Assembly: GCA_918026815.1 (NCBI GenBank)
Contig: CAKJVC010000068.1
Location: forward strand, 1,426,001 to 1,490,000
DNA: 64,000 nt
Direction of reading: 5' to 3'
DNA from: Chalara sp. BL73
Lineage: Eukaryota; Ascomycota; Leotiomycetes; Helotiales
In this document: piece after piece, positions 45,982 through 57,705 of the stretch
How positions within the stretch are numbered: the first letter of the stretch is position 1
Layout: each line of letters begins with the position of its first letter
The notes under the pieces: model-generated
What the model was told of the DNA's origin: nothing
What the model saw: the letters and a program-made list of their open reading frames with translations, nothing else
Database searches by the model: none
Position numbers and translations under genes: made by a program

Positions 45982-48876
45982 TTAATAAGCTCCATATGGT
46001 ACAGGGTTTGGGGAAGCATAACCATTGCCATTTACAAGCCCTGGCGTCTGATCTCTCACAAAAGGTGCCTGCATATACATGGAACTATTGATGGGAGATT
46101 GAGGCTGTATCGGAGGCTGCGCCGGTGCTGGAGCAGATATCCATTCCACACGTATGGGCTGATCTTTACTCATCTTCTGACCATTGTGCCCTGTTTGAGA
46201 AGTCAGTTTCTAGGGGTGAAGGCAAATGGAAGTAATTGATAAATCTCGCGCATGTGGGAATAGAAATAGGGTCTTACAAAGTTCGAAACGGATGTCAGCC
46301 TATGGTATGATAGATCATTAGTCAATATGCCGCCATAAGAGTTATTATGGGGAATAAAAATTAGTCACCTACAGGTCCCAGGGCCACTTTGACAAGATAG
46401 TCGATCCGGTGATATTTATCTCCGAAATTCCAGAAATGGCGATTCTTCAATTTGAACTTCGTAAGTTCGACGCTCGAGAAGTCGGACTGTACATTGCAAA
46501 GCACCGAGCAGTCTTTTCATCGCCACAGAACGTCAGTCTTGGTTCCATGCACTTATCTGAAAATTATGAGATGCATACTTTGATTCATAGTATATGGGAG
46601 GTATTCATTTTCTAGTTGCGAGGTTATGATAGCGGCAGTAAATACACGATACGGATTCCCAAACATGACTCTTTGCCTAAAAGGTCTAATGATTGGATAA
46701 TCGACGGACACGGCTTCTCCCTATGTGTAATCAGCAAAGTGGTTTTAGGATATTGGTCTGCTTTCGTACTTGCTTAATGAACCAATCAATGACGTCTGCG
46801 ACATAAACCTTCCCATCAACGGCATCTCGATGTGTCTTTTGGCCGAAATGTTGAGGATTATTAGAGTTGTAAGGTACTTTGCAGATAGTTCCATAAGATG
46901 CTCGACAACATCGCCACCCAAGAACCGAGTGGCCACCTTTGAGCTTCTGCAGTCGGTCTGCGACGATGCCTGTAATTACGTAAACTCAGTGGTCAGAATA
47001 CGCGACGGATATCCAGCACATCTTTAGTGCTAGCCATCTCGACACCTGTTTAGAGTATTTACTTACCCTTACAAACAACCAGTTGAGGATCCGGTGCCAC
47101 TCGGACTTGTAAGCCAGCTGCATTGGAAAACGATGAGTGTGCGTATCGTGCCCGAAGACGCTTCTGTACGTATGCAGAGTTCCCTAACCCCCCAGAAAGG
47201 ACAAGGTGTGCCTGACTCATCTTAGTATATCTCAAGAGCGTCGCAGAGGAAAGTTACCACTTGTTCTGATGGCAGCTTCTGCTGCATCCGTTGAAGCTGT
47301 TTATCGATCAATTCAAAAAGCTTAATGATCTGCTTGAGTCAGCAAGTAACATTTCAAATCTTGATCATAATGCAGACCTGCTTGTCGAATATGGCTTGCA
47401 ACTCGTCTCTGTTACAATTTCAGTAAAGGTTTGGCTGGGCGTCCGTCGAGCAATAACTACCTCTGAAATCGCATCTCTCCGTCTATGATTCCGAATGCTG
47501 CGTTTCCATAGCTTTTGCTCAGTCGAGGAACTGCTACAGAAAAAGAATCGGTATCATCGGGAGCACCATAGTCGCATTTAGCGTTTTGATACTCCTTGCT
47601 TTTCATCATTTCCCAAGGGGTGTCTTCTAGATCAATACCCATAGGGATGGCTTGATTAGCAGCTCCTAACCTCTGTTCAACTGAGTCTTCAAAAGCACTA
47701 TCAATCTGGGCCGATCCAATATTCGCGCCTGATGAAGTCAGCTTTCACCAATACCAACATGAATAGTGCTAGGGGATCTTGAGAAAATCGTTTACCGAAT
47801 ACAACATCAAGCTGCTCTAATTGAAGAGAGCCTCCCCCTGTACCAGTTACTCTGAGCGCAGATAAATCCTACGGAGATATTTAACATCGCCAGTCGACGC
47901 TTTATGAAAGTGAGGGCCTACAGTTGTCCCACCGCCCGCATCGCAAACTAGAAGGATATCTCTTTCCTTTTACTCGGTTAGATCACGGTCCATACAAAGA
48001 ACAGAGGCAGCTCTAACCCTAAATATTGCTGGCGACTCCTTGGACATATGGACAGCAGCTGCTTCTGCCTCAGTCAATCCTATAATTGACCTATGATTAG
48101 GGAACTTCCCAAATCCTGCCCTTTCCGTGATTGCACGAAAACGCTCTACGGTTGGGTGTGACTTCCAGGTTGTCGGGACACTGAAAATGAATTCAACCCT
48201 CGCATTTGACCATGTTGAAGCAAGTTCGCCATGCAACTTAAATTCTATATATTGATAGAGAAAGCGGAAATAATCTAGATACCAGCTTTCTACCTCTTCA
48301 ATAGATCTAGGGACATCTGATTGATTCTTTGCTTCTTGTTGTGCCTGTCGAAGCCGATCTTCGTCAATGTACGTTTTGAACCATTCTCGGTGTTCCTTGT
48401 TCTCGGCTGTCTGTTCTGTAGCTGTTTCGGAGAGGAATCCCCACGAAGAGGGGGTTTGCGGATGAGACTGGTGGGCTGGGTAAACTAAGATGGTAGGAAC
48501 CTTCCCATCAAAGGCAACAAGTCAGTAATTTAGAGCACCAAACTCGTGAATATCTACACTCAAGCCTGATGGGGTAATGAGCTATACTATGGCAATTAAG
48601 AATAATTTCTACCTTATTTTCATTGGCCTGCATTCGTCCAGGCCATCTCTGAATCCATCGAATTGTGTCTGTAGCTTGATGTAAGTAAATTAAATAATCA
48701 CAAGATGTAGAGCGAAACCCACCAGACCCTACTGAAGGATTCGCATATGCAACTCCGGTGCCTAGGTCAGAAAACATGTCAGTAGATAACTCACACAAGA
48801 GAAAGAATTTAATATTCCACCCACAAGTCATGCCAAAATCAATCGCAACAATCAAATCAGGCCGTGGTTCATCCAT
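45982..48876 (-). CDS. Fungal Hsp70-like ATPase (non-canonical)
   Basis: Actin/Hsp70-fold ATPase of the expanded fungal Hsp70-like family. Fifteen exons from 48876 to 45982 join with consistent phase to 660 residues. Phosphate 1 is AIDFGMTCTGVAY; phosphate 2 is LLVCDAGGGTTDLSALRVTG; the connect-1-like segment is IIGLTEAEAAAVH; the adenosine motif is HLVLSGGLGNSAYVQKRL. The C-terminal part has the family beta segment (NCSVLCNVQSDFSS, then LKNRHFWNFGDKYHRIDY and ADIRFEL) followed by a Pro/Gln-rich tail (APAPAQPPIQPQSP). The canonical peptide-binding domain and the EEVD end are absent. The many introns and lack of stops argue for a working gene. Such proteins are poorly characterised and some lie near nonself-recognition genes. 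Confidence 0.88.
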
Positions 48877-49780
48877 GATGGGCCAATCTAATGGTTGAAG
48901 GATGAACCTCACGAGATTCAAGTGAATAAAGCGTGCCTCCTTTGAAATTTCGAGAAGTAGATGACTCTGCTGAGAGTTAGATGAGGCTCAATGACTTGGA
49001 CCTCATTGTTCGGGTTCAACCTTGACCCTGACCCCGGCGATTTGGTGGCTGGTTATCTGTTGCCTCTTTAGTTGCCTCTCTATTGTTTCTTTTTTTGGAT
49101 GGCGTTGATCATCGCTCCCTACCGATTCTGAAGTTGCCGGCATCCTTCCACACGGGACAAGATGTCTCACCCCCTTTTCGGCTAAAGTGCGGGCTGCAAA
49201 GAGGTTGTGGCGTTTCGTGTAATATCATCCCTGGCATGCTGAGCATCTAGGCAATATACTTGAGCCGCATTTAAGAGCGATCAAGTTATGTATCATCACG
49301 CCAAGTGTATTCACTGTTCAGCTCTCAATTCGCCTGGTGCCACGAAAAGAATGGATATAACATAGTAGTCATACTTTATTGGTGGCCAAGGCCAGCCCTT
49401 GTCATGTGGGATCGAATACTCTTCTCTAGGCTGAATAATAATTGTGATTTGGCTTGCAGTAGTTAATAAAATCTGAATGTTTCTTGTTCTCGAGCCGTCT
49501 AGATCTATCACGCAAACTACAGAACTTCTGCAGATGCTAAATTCTCTACACAACAATTGTAGATAACAACACAGACAGACTTTCACGGATATCCAACGAT
49601 CATCTGGAGAGCAGACTACACCTTGTGACGCTGGGCTTGTTTTCTTTTTTTCCTCGAATCCGGAAGCCATCGTTCGGAACTTTCCAGGAAACATTAGGAT
49701 TCGCATTTTAAGTTATAACTCAGACCTCCAGAGCATAGAAGTGCAATCGTAGCATTGGCAAAGAATCTTTTAACTACGAT
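48877..49780. other. Divergent intergenic region
   Basis: About 900 bp between the Hsp70-like gene and the next plus-strand gene. A 131-codon minus frame at 49311-49706 has no recognised family and no clear splice model, so I do not call it. Confidence 0.4.
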
Positions 49781-51177
49781 ATGACCACAGTCAGACCCGC
49801 GGTGTGTGAAATCACCTGCAGTAATGAATCCCAACGCGTCGAACTGTGCAAAACTTTTAACGAGGAAACGGGTCAATGGTCTGTAATTGTTTGTCCACCA
49901 AGTACTGACGGGGGTTCACCCGCAGATGGAAAAATCACAACGACGACCACTGGTTGTATTGCTACATCGACCTCAAGTACAGTTACCTGTAAAACTACAA
50001 TTACAGCTGCGATCTGTGATTACGGCGGCACCAAAGCTCCCTGCCCAGTTCCGGGAGTCGGTGCCACAACAACCTCTATACAGACCAGGGAACAAGCGTC
50101 AAACACTGCCTCAACTACACTGGCCACGTCAAACTCTCCTACAGGCGCAGATAGGTCTCAGGAAACCAGCTTGGCCCCAGTTGTGCCCCAGAAAGAAAAG
50201 TCTGTGGGGATCTCGAAAGGTGCAGCCGCTGGAATCAGCATTGGTACAGCTATACTAGGCGCAGCAATTGCCAGCTTCCTTTTTATCTTCCTGTTCGCTC
50301 GATATAAGAAGCGTCGTCAGCAGCCAAATGATTACACACATCACCTTGGAAATTTTGAAACTAGTCCGAAAAAGAGCATCGTTGTTGTAGCGGAGAATTA
50401 TTTACCACAACCCGCTGAAGACGATGCAATCAAAGGAGAATTGTCAAGACTGCGAGACAACATAAAAAACCATGCCCAGAGCTATTATCACACAGCACCT
50501 GTCAGTGCTCAAGCCATTGATCAGAATCGACTCCACTCGATTTCTGGAGCCACGGGGATTCCAACCCCAAAACTTCAAGAACTTTTCTTGAATCCGAAAA
50601 CTCGTACAGCGGCAATCCGACTGTATCTCGCCTGGATAATCCTGTCACGGTGTGGATTACAAGAGAATTATTCGCTACTCCCGACGGAAGTTGCAACATT
50701 TGCAGCTGCGATGGCTGGCGGGGAGAATTCAAGTACTAGTAAGTCTTACAGAGGCGAGACAGCTCTTCGGCCGCGCTCGTTCAAATGCTGATAAATCACG
50801 TAGGCGAAACAGCTCTTGTCAGTAAGTGGAAGGTAGTATCAGGAGAATTGTTGCAGAAGCGCAAAGCCCAGAAACCATCCGCCCCTGATCATAGCATTGC
50901 CCAAGTTATTGCAGATGCAGATGCAGTTCTCGCAGTCTTTGTTGATCCTCAGCCTAACGAGAATGATAAACGTCAACGGAACCTAGAAGGGATTGTGAGA
51001 AGGGCAGCACAATTTGCGTTTCTTCTCTTTTCTCAGCCGAGCAGTTGGAGTATTGATTGGGCTCCTGGAATGAGAGGCTCACAATTTGTCGTGTTTCCAG
51101 GGTTGCAACAGACTGTGAATGAAGAAGGTTCTGCACAGCGGCCCTCGCGACGATTCAGCGAGCCAGAACTTGTCTAA
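49781..51177 (+). CDS. Single-pass surface protein with Ser/Thr-rich ectodomain and conserved cytoplasmic tail
   Basis: Probably a cell-surface sensor or adhesin. Exons 49781-50738 and 50804-51177 join in phase to 443 residues. The first ~140 residues have several Cys (CEITCSNES, CPVPG) and Thr/Ser-rich stretches. One transmembrane helix is GISIGTAILGAAIASFLFIF, followed by the stop-transfer ARYKKRRQQ. The cytoplasmic part (~250 residues) has a helical block (KLQELFLNPKTRTAAIRLYL) and a C-terminal module (AQFAFLLFSQPSSWSIDW, then FVVFPGLQQTVNEEG) also found in other fungal proteins. No signal peptide is seen at this start. An unrecognised upstream exon could supply it, since TATGACCACAG resembles a 3' splice site. 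Function unknown. Confidence 0.75.
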
Positions 51178-51651
51178 ATCTGGTTGATATCCGGTATCAG
51201 TCGTATAAGGGGCGCCTTTCCAACTATGGTGTTAGTCTAGCTGTATCTTTTTGTTGCTGGTCAATTTTGGTAGTTTGAGGCTGAAATGTGGAGGGACGTG
51301 CTAGCTCTTGCAGATCCAAATTAAATTTAGTTTTTTTAATGAGAAATGCCAAGTGAACTTTGGCGAATATGTGCGTTCTGCCGTGGTGGCTGAACGCTAC
51401 TACGGGCTGGAAGCAATAAGATCAACCCTTCATTATGATAAGATGTCACATACTGTATGGCCTGACTGGAAGTAGGCAGGCTTTCTCTCTTCGATACCCC
51501 GCCTTCCCCAACCTCGAAATGACCCCTTCAGCCCCGCTACGCTGCGCTTGGTGTCAGTCTGGTATCCATCCAAGGGACGCATCTTCCAGGCCTTTTTGCC
51601 TGGAGTGATCATCGCAATTGTTGCTCAAGATTATCTTGTCGTGAATCAGAT
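51178..51651. other. Intergenic, nothing recognised
   Basis: About 470 bp between two same-strand genes; presumed 3' UTR and promoter. Confidence 0.5.
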
Positions 51652-53462
51652 ATGGCCGATCTCGGGCTGGGTGCTGTTTTCGGTGCAATCAACACCACTT
51701 TCAAATTCTCAGAGTTCGTCATCAAGCTTTCAGAGGTTCGCCCTGAGAATTTAGTATTCGTTCGGACCATCCAAAAAGTACGGGTAGATCTAGAAGAGAC
51801 AGAGCGCCTACTCAGCAACCCGTCAATAAAAGCGGTTTTGAACAACAATCCCCAAAAATTGATGTGGATGAAGAATAGTATCGATAGTACGAGACACGCT
51901 CTCAATGATATCGGCCGATACGTGGAACGCGTCCGCTCGGAAAGTGACCGTGACGGTACCATAGATTTTGCGACTAGAGTCCGCTGGGTTCTCCAAGACC
52001 ACGCGAAACTTGAAAATCGACGCTCGGAATTAGCTGCCTGCCAACAAACTTTAACTGCCGTACTCATTTCACTGAACCAAATTGAGATGTTTATGGGTAT
52101 AAGCGCTGTCAGTGGCCCTGGAAATGACGTACCTCCGCCATCCTATGAAGCATCAGTCTTCGATGCTGATTTTCGAGGACCAAACAGCAGGAGGAAGCGC
52201 AGGCTTAAGGTGACACAGGATGATGTCAAAGCGCCAGAAGATGCAAAGAACGGTGGGTCGTCCAGCTTCTCTCTCGACGAGTTGCACGGAGTTGATGCTA
52301 ATTTGCATCTGAGATAGACGAGCATCAGATTGCACGAACTGCAAATGGTGAGATTCTTTGCAAAGACAAATTGTGGAATACATCCTGGGATGCAAAATCC
52401 AATGATACAATAAATCCACAGCTTGCTTACAAGACAGAAATTTTGGAGGACCACTCGCGGCCGACGTTATCACAGTCAGTGATCGCTCCGGCTTCGGAAC
52501 AAAGATGCTCTCAAACCTCAATCAATCCAATACCCTATCATAAAGCTCAGGAGTTGTTCGAGCTGCCTTTAGATGAGTCGGTTAGACCAAGATCTTCCAT
52601 CTCAATGGTATCACCTACCCTATCTTTTTCAACAGATCAGCAATTATGTTGTGGAGGCACTAATGATTTTGGACCCATTAATCCTTGGGATAATTGGAAT
52701 GTGGCAGCTTCGATTGATCCAAATTTCACCTTGACGTCTGTTTCGTCCTCCAATACAATGTCAGCACGGTCTTCATCCATAAATACAACCAGCCAGGCAT
52801 ATTCACAACGTCCTTGGGAGACTACTATTCCACTGCCAGGTCGAACCAGGAGTGAGACCATAGCTGAAATGGAAACCTTGAGCATCAGTGCAGAATATCC
52901 AACGGAAGCGAGTCCATCAGCAAGCCAACATTCAGTACCCCAAATATCAATTTCAGCGGAACTTCCTGGAGAAACCCCAATGTGCGTGCCGACAACACCA
53001 CAGTATACCGCCTACATGTCACAACACACTCAAAACCGTCCCCCGGCAGCGACTCTATATGAGAAAGTTGAGAATAGTCACCCGCACCGCGCCTCTGCTT
53101 CAAATGCTATAGAATTGAGAAACTTTGGTCAAAGCACAGGGCATATTGCTGGACAGCCAATTCAAATGCCATATCCCTCTCAATCTCACAACTCTCTTCA
53201 TACTGCCTCCCATAATGTATATATTGATGAGGGGCCAATTGAGATGCCACAGCTGTCGCAGTATACAGCTCCGCCTCTAGCACCTTATCCAACAACACCT
53301 CCGCCACCATTATCGCACGTATCCTCGGAGCCAACCATCCCTCACAGGAGCGGAAGACAGCACCCCACCCAATTGCTTCCGGGGGAAATAGGGACGAGAA
53401 CTATGTCACAGAGTAGAAGACGTAAAGCGAAGATGGAAGCTGCACTAGGAGTCCGTTATTGA
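51652..53462 (+). CDS. Protein with fungal NLR-type N-terminal helical domain and disordered tail
   Basis: Exons 51652-52252 and 52318-53462 join in phase to 581 residues; the 65-bp intron (GTGGGT to GATAG) restores a frame that otherwise stops at 52317. The N-terminal ~155 residues are all-helical (GLGAVFGAINTTFKFSEFVI, then VRTIQKVRVDLEETERLL and a Trp/Arg helix near VRWVLQDHAKLENRR). This pattern resembles the HeLo-like/N domains found at the start of fungal STAND receptors. After it come PPPSYEASV and a basic RRKRRLK patch, then ~350 disordered residues rich in Ser, Pro, Gln and Thr. There is no NACHT or repeat domain. A signalling or nonself-recognition role is inferred only from the N-domain. 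Confidence 0.75.
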
Positions 53463-54729
53463 TAATGAGTTGCTGCGTCGTGTGTGAAAGGTAGATCCTC
53501 TGTAGACAATGCGCTAATGTTCAGAGATACCAATGATACTTCTCAGCAGCATTGGTAGCATATATTATTGCATAGGGCGACGTTTTTAGCATTCAGGTTT
53601 TGGCATAGACATCGCCGTTCACGTTTATTATGCATATAAACCCAATAACTACCATATCCAGATGTCATCATAGAAACGACCCAGTTTTGTATGAGGTTAA
53701 GCACAACGTGTTGACCCTTTCACTGCTTTGGAAGTATTGTCAAATCAGGAAAGGAGAATCAAAGGATGGCGAAAAGCCTGACTCTAATCGCAGACCACCA
53801 TGGCTCCATTCTGCCTGTCAAATTGGCTTTACCATAAGGCATCTTCTACCATGAACTCGGCGAGTATTTTGCAAGATCCCATCGAGAATTCTATCAAAAT
53901 TACCGTGCCCATCCTCCGTGCGCGCAAGAGGAACTTGAGCGGCAAGGCGCAACGCGTCTAGGATGGTGATGTTGTCTCTGCTTAGCAATCATAATTGCGC
54001 AAAGAGTCATGGAATTTTCTACTATGGAAAGCCAGGATAATGCGGTACGGGGACTATATTCCCGAGTGGTAATGATAGAGATTGTTGTCCAATCATGGCA
54101 CGTGGAGCGAGCATCTGCAGATCCGGCATTCAGAGGCTGTTCTTGATTGTGGCAGATGACCTAAATGAGGCTGAATGTTACCCAGCACATGGAGTTTTCA
54201 TAAGAGGCTCATGAGCAAAAGGTGACAATTCCTCATTTGTGTGGCTGTTCTGGGCTTTAAGTCTACAGCAGGCGAGGCCAGGATACCCGAGTCAGAAATG
54301 GCCTTATCGCGAGTGTTTTTGCCTAGCTGGAAGACAAACCATGATTGTGTCTCTTTTTGGAGTTCTGGAGGCGTTGTTGTCTCACCCCAAGCTGCTGCTT
54401 TATTCTCAATATTGTGGCTGAGGCTGAAAGTGACGGAGACCATTTGCCAAGCAATTGTGCATTGTTCTAGACATTCCGAAAAGAGAAGTGTGTAGCGTAA
54501 GGAAGTGTGAATGGCTATCAACGCCCAAGAAAGCAAAGAATGTCCAAGAAACGTGGCTAGACTTGTTTTTTTGCTTGCTGACAGCTCTGAGATCGGCTAT
54601 ATAGTTGTGGCACCGAAAATCATAAAGTTCCATGAGATTGAAGACAGCCAGACTACCCCGTGACATATAAAAGATACCTTTCAATCGCAGCAATCTTTTC
54701 CCCCTTTCACAACCAAAATTTCCTGCATC
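53463..54729. other. Intergenic, nothing recognised
   Basis: About 1.27 kb. Frames up to 112 codons on minus lack features. A TATAAAAGA sequence at ~54664-54672, about 60 bp upstream of the next ATG, is a likely TATA element. Confidence 0.5.
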
Positions 54730-55899
54730 ATGTTTCTCGAAATGCAGAATCTAGTAGTGATCCTGTCTCTCTGGTTTGCGGTATGCGCAGCAGAGACTGT
54801 ATCGGAGCCGTCTATCTCAATGGTAACTCCTGCTCCTGATCCCGAGTTAGTTAAACGGCAGACGTACGACTACTATGGTCAATCCGACTTTATAGGATAT
54901 TATGCGCATGGTTCTGTTTGTTAGTCATTTCTGCTCCTTGCATCTGGGAGATGTATTTAACGTTCTTTGCAATCCAGATACTGCAGCCACCTGTTTCGGC
55001 ACATCATACCATGAGACTTACATTAGCTCCGAGGCTCGTTACTTTGGAGGTTGCGAGTCTTCTAGAACATATACCGCTTTCACGTCTTGTATTGGTAATT
55101 GGGCATATGGATTATACACCTATAATTCTGGAATAGCCTATAGCACCTCTAAATCCTGGTCAGTTATCCATCGCTCTTTGCACAGCAACAAATGATGATC
55201 ATTTGAACTTATTCTTAGAACAACAGTTACAATTCATGCTATTATAACTATATGATTTATTCTCCCTCCGCCTCTACCTCCTATTTCGTAGATTGCGGCA
55301 CCACGTACGAAACATTCTACCGCGCACCGTTCACCTCACTCCCTAACATTGGACCAACCCCTTACCCTAGTAAGTGAAACTACAGCATAAGGCAACCGCA
55401 TACTTACTCCCTCTCTTCGATAGCTTCCGTTATTACGACAACACGTACTTCACCAGGACCGTCACCACAACCTACAAGTCCAACAACACCTTTACGTTCT
55501 TCTGTGTCTATCACCCCCTTGCCGTCTCGGCCAAGTCCCCGTGCCAAAGTCCAGATCGGACCCATAGTTGGCGGTGTGATCGGCGGGATCGCGGTCCTGC
55601 TATCCGTCATCGTGGGTATCTGGTTCTGCTTGAAGAAAAAACGCCAGAGCAATGTCTCTGCTCATGAACAGTCTCTTCCCGTGATGATACCGCAGCAGCC
55701 GCAGCCAACGCATCCCGTCTATGTATTGCCGGAAAAGGTCCCGGTAACGGCTCAGACCTCCCCGTACACGCCCCAGCAGCAATGGGCTTCATCGCCCACA
55801 AGCATGAGCCCACCGGGTTCTCCGCCCCCGCCGACCTACTTTCCACAGCCGATGCACCAACCGCCGAATCCGCAGCAACAACAAGGCCCTTTCCCTTAA
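54730..55899 (+). CDS. Secreted-type single-pass surface protein with Pro/Gln-rich tail
   Basis: Exons 54730-54910, 54951-55158, 55227-55369 and 55424-55899 join in phase to 335 residues. The signal peptide is MQNLVVILSLWFAVCAAE (the first Met is five residues earlier). A KRQ processing site follows, then YYGQSDFIGYY. The ectodomain has regularly spaced Cys (CNPDTAATC, GGCESS, TSCIGNW, FVDCGTTYE), then a Ser/Pro/Thr stalk. The membrane helix is IVGGVIGGIAVLLSVIVGIW, then CLKKKRQ. The cytoplasmic tail is Pro/Gln-rich (PQQQWASSP, PPPPTYFPQP). This layout is common in fungal Ser/Thr-rich wall sensors. Intron 1 is only 40 bp with a poor donor, so the first junction is uncertain. Function unknown. 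Confidence 0.78.
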
Positions 55900-56620
55900 C
55901 CAAGCGGGATATTTTCTATCCATTTCGATTAAGGTCGTCGGTCTACCCACACATTTGTCAATGTTGCGTCTAGTAATTTCAGCCTGGGAGTCTACCATCG
56001 TATTAGTTTAGCTATTATGTTTTGAGACATATCGGTAGTAGGATATTGGATATTGGGGCCTTGGCGTTAGCGAATTTTCACAATATAACGGCCGATTCAT
56101 GACAATGCAAGTCTTGCAAATGAGGAAGGATGTCCAATTCCTGATTTTCAAAACATTACATATTTCGACCTGAATAGCGGGCAACATTGGAAACTATTGG
56201 GGCAAGGTTAACGGTGTTGGAAAACAGGAGCTTTGAACTTTGTATTTAGAAGCCGAAATTCTATCCTTGAAAATGAACACCCGTTTCTTGTAAGCAGAAC
56301 AATGTTCCGGGTACATATTTTGCCTAGCAAATCAAGAATTGTCATCACTAGGCAGCCCCTACCCTATGAAAAGAAATATTGTTGTAGCTCTATCAATCTC
56401 ACGCTGTCTATCCCGTCGCCTACCATATTCTAATAGCTCCCCATATCGCTGTCAGCACTTCACACTATCAGCTGCCCGCGTCGACACCGCGTACATCAAA
56501 CCAAAATATACCGAACTTTTCATAGCGTCATCTAACACCAAGATCTTCTATTTCTTTACTATGGACTGCATGGCAAAGGAGCTGCTTCTGACCTGCTGAC
56601 CATGCCGTTGCATCTGTCTC
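55900..56620. other. Intergenic, nothing recognised
   Basis: About 720 bp, AT-rich, frames below 90 codons without features. Confidence 0.5.
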
Positions 56621-57112
56621 TTATCTAGGTCCCTTGAGTTGAACAGTGATCCAAAGTCCCACTCGCTCTAGTGCGTGGACGACCTCATCATCTGAGGTAG
56701 TGAAATAAGGATCAATATTGAACCGTGTGGAGTCGGGTGTCAATAGTGCGCCCTGGGGTGCAATATTGATGCGGCAACAGATATCTGCGTGGCTTACGGT
56801 AGAGAGGCCGACGTCATCGAGGGTGACTTTGTCCTCTTGTATATCAATCATCTGGAACAAGCTAGGAACGAGTGCAGTCTTTCCGCTACCCGAACGGTCA
56901 CAAATAGTGATGTCTTGTCGTGGTTGAATCGATATAGAGATTCCCTTGAGGACTGGGTTTACATTGGGTCTTGAGTCCTTTCCGCTCAAAATACCTATCT
57001 TGAGTGTTGTGGAGAATACCATACCTACGCGAAGCAACCATAACATTAAATTCAAGTGCACTAGCTTGTGGCGCTCTCGTAGTGAAGTTGTTGATGATTG
57101 TCTTTCCTTCAT
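56621..57112 (-). pseudogene. Relic of an ABC-C transporter second nucleotide-binding domain
   Basis: A 163-codon frame holds a linker and the first half of an ABC ATPase: VLKGISISIQPRQ, Walker A DRSGSGKTALVPSLFQ, then VTLDDVGLSTV and the Q-loop region INIAPQGALLTPDSTRFNIDP, followed by DDEVVHALERVGLW. This order is that of the second domain of MRP/ABC-C multidrug transporters. The frame then ends, and the ABC signature, Walker B and H-loop are missing. No membrane domain lies upstream. It is a truncated fragment and cannot act as a transporter. Confidence 0.75.
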
Positions 57113-57511
57113 ATTATTCCTCGCGCTTGAATTGATCCAGCTTGAAGTTTCGCCTCCTGTCCATCACATCTACGCATAGGCAACGGCCAAAAGCAGCCAG
57201 ACCAATGAAAATATATTACTAGCAAAAATATATTGCCGACAAAGAGAGCCGGCTGCCAGCCAGGGGGGATTTTTTACCCATAGATGGGCGAGCGTCTCCA
57301 ATTTTAACGCTAAGATATGGGCTCCAACATAGACACCAGATCTACTAACTTCTAAGGAATTCTTTCTACTTCAGAGTTGCTTGTCAACCTCCGACACGTG
57401 AAGGTATATTTTGACACACATTGACGGCCTCAAATACGGCAGAGGTATCACTAGGAAGTGTCAGCTTCATGGATATGTGGTGGAAATTTTGAAGGTCAGA
57501 GCGATGTAGAT
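57113..57511. other. Intergenic, nothing recognised
   Basis: About 400 bp between two relics, AT-rich. Confidence 0.45.
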
Positions 57512-57705
57512 ATGATAAGGAAAAGAAGTTCTAATGGATGCTGGACATGTCTGAGAAGAAGGAAAGGTGCGACGACAACCCCATCCACGACTTCTCATCT
57601 TACGAAGTCTCATTCGATTTTTTTGATTTTTTTCCTAGTGAGAGTTTGCTCGGCTTAAATCAAAACTCAGAGGAGTTAGAAGTGATGCCTTCGTTGATCT
57701 CTTAA
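57512..57705 (+). pseudogene. Relic of a Zn2Cys6 transcription-factor DNA-binding domain
   Basis: From ATG 57512 the frame reads MIRKRSSNGCWTC, the typical start of a fungal binuclear zinc cluster. The first two Cys codons are at 57539 and 57548. The third (TGC at 57568, then GACGAC) is 17 nt further on instead of the 18 required by C-x6-C, so one base is missing. In the shifted frame CDDNP follows, but the remaining cysteines are not found, and the frame ends at 57703-57705. It is a frameshifted fragment. A splice junction here is possible but would have to be unusual. Confidence 0.45.

Noticed and set aside
49311..49706. 131-codon minus-strand frame
   Set aside because: No family, no clean splice model and no signal; it is in the divergent intergenic region.
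52267..52317. Stop codon at 52317 as evidence of a truncated gene
   Set aside because: A 65-bp intron with a GTGGGT donor and GATAG acceptor joins the two long frames in phase, so the gene is taken as intact.
53755..53850. Frame containing DSNRRPPWLH, reminiscent of spurious proteins read from tRNA-like DNA
   Set aside because: No cloverleaf or A/B box arrangement could be drawn here; taken as coincidence.
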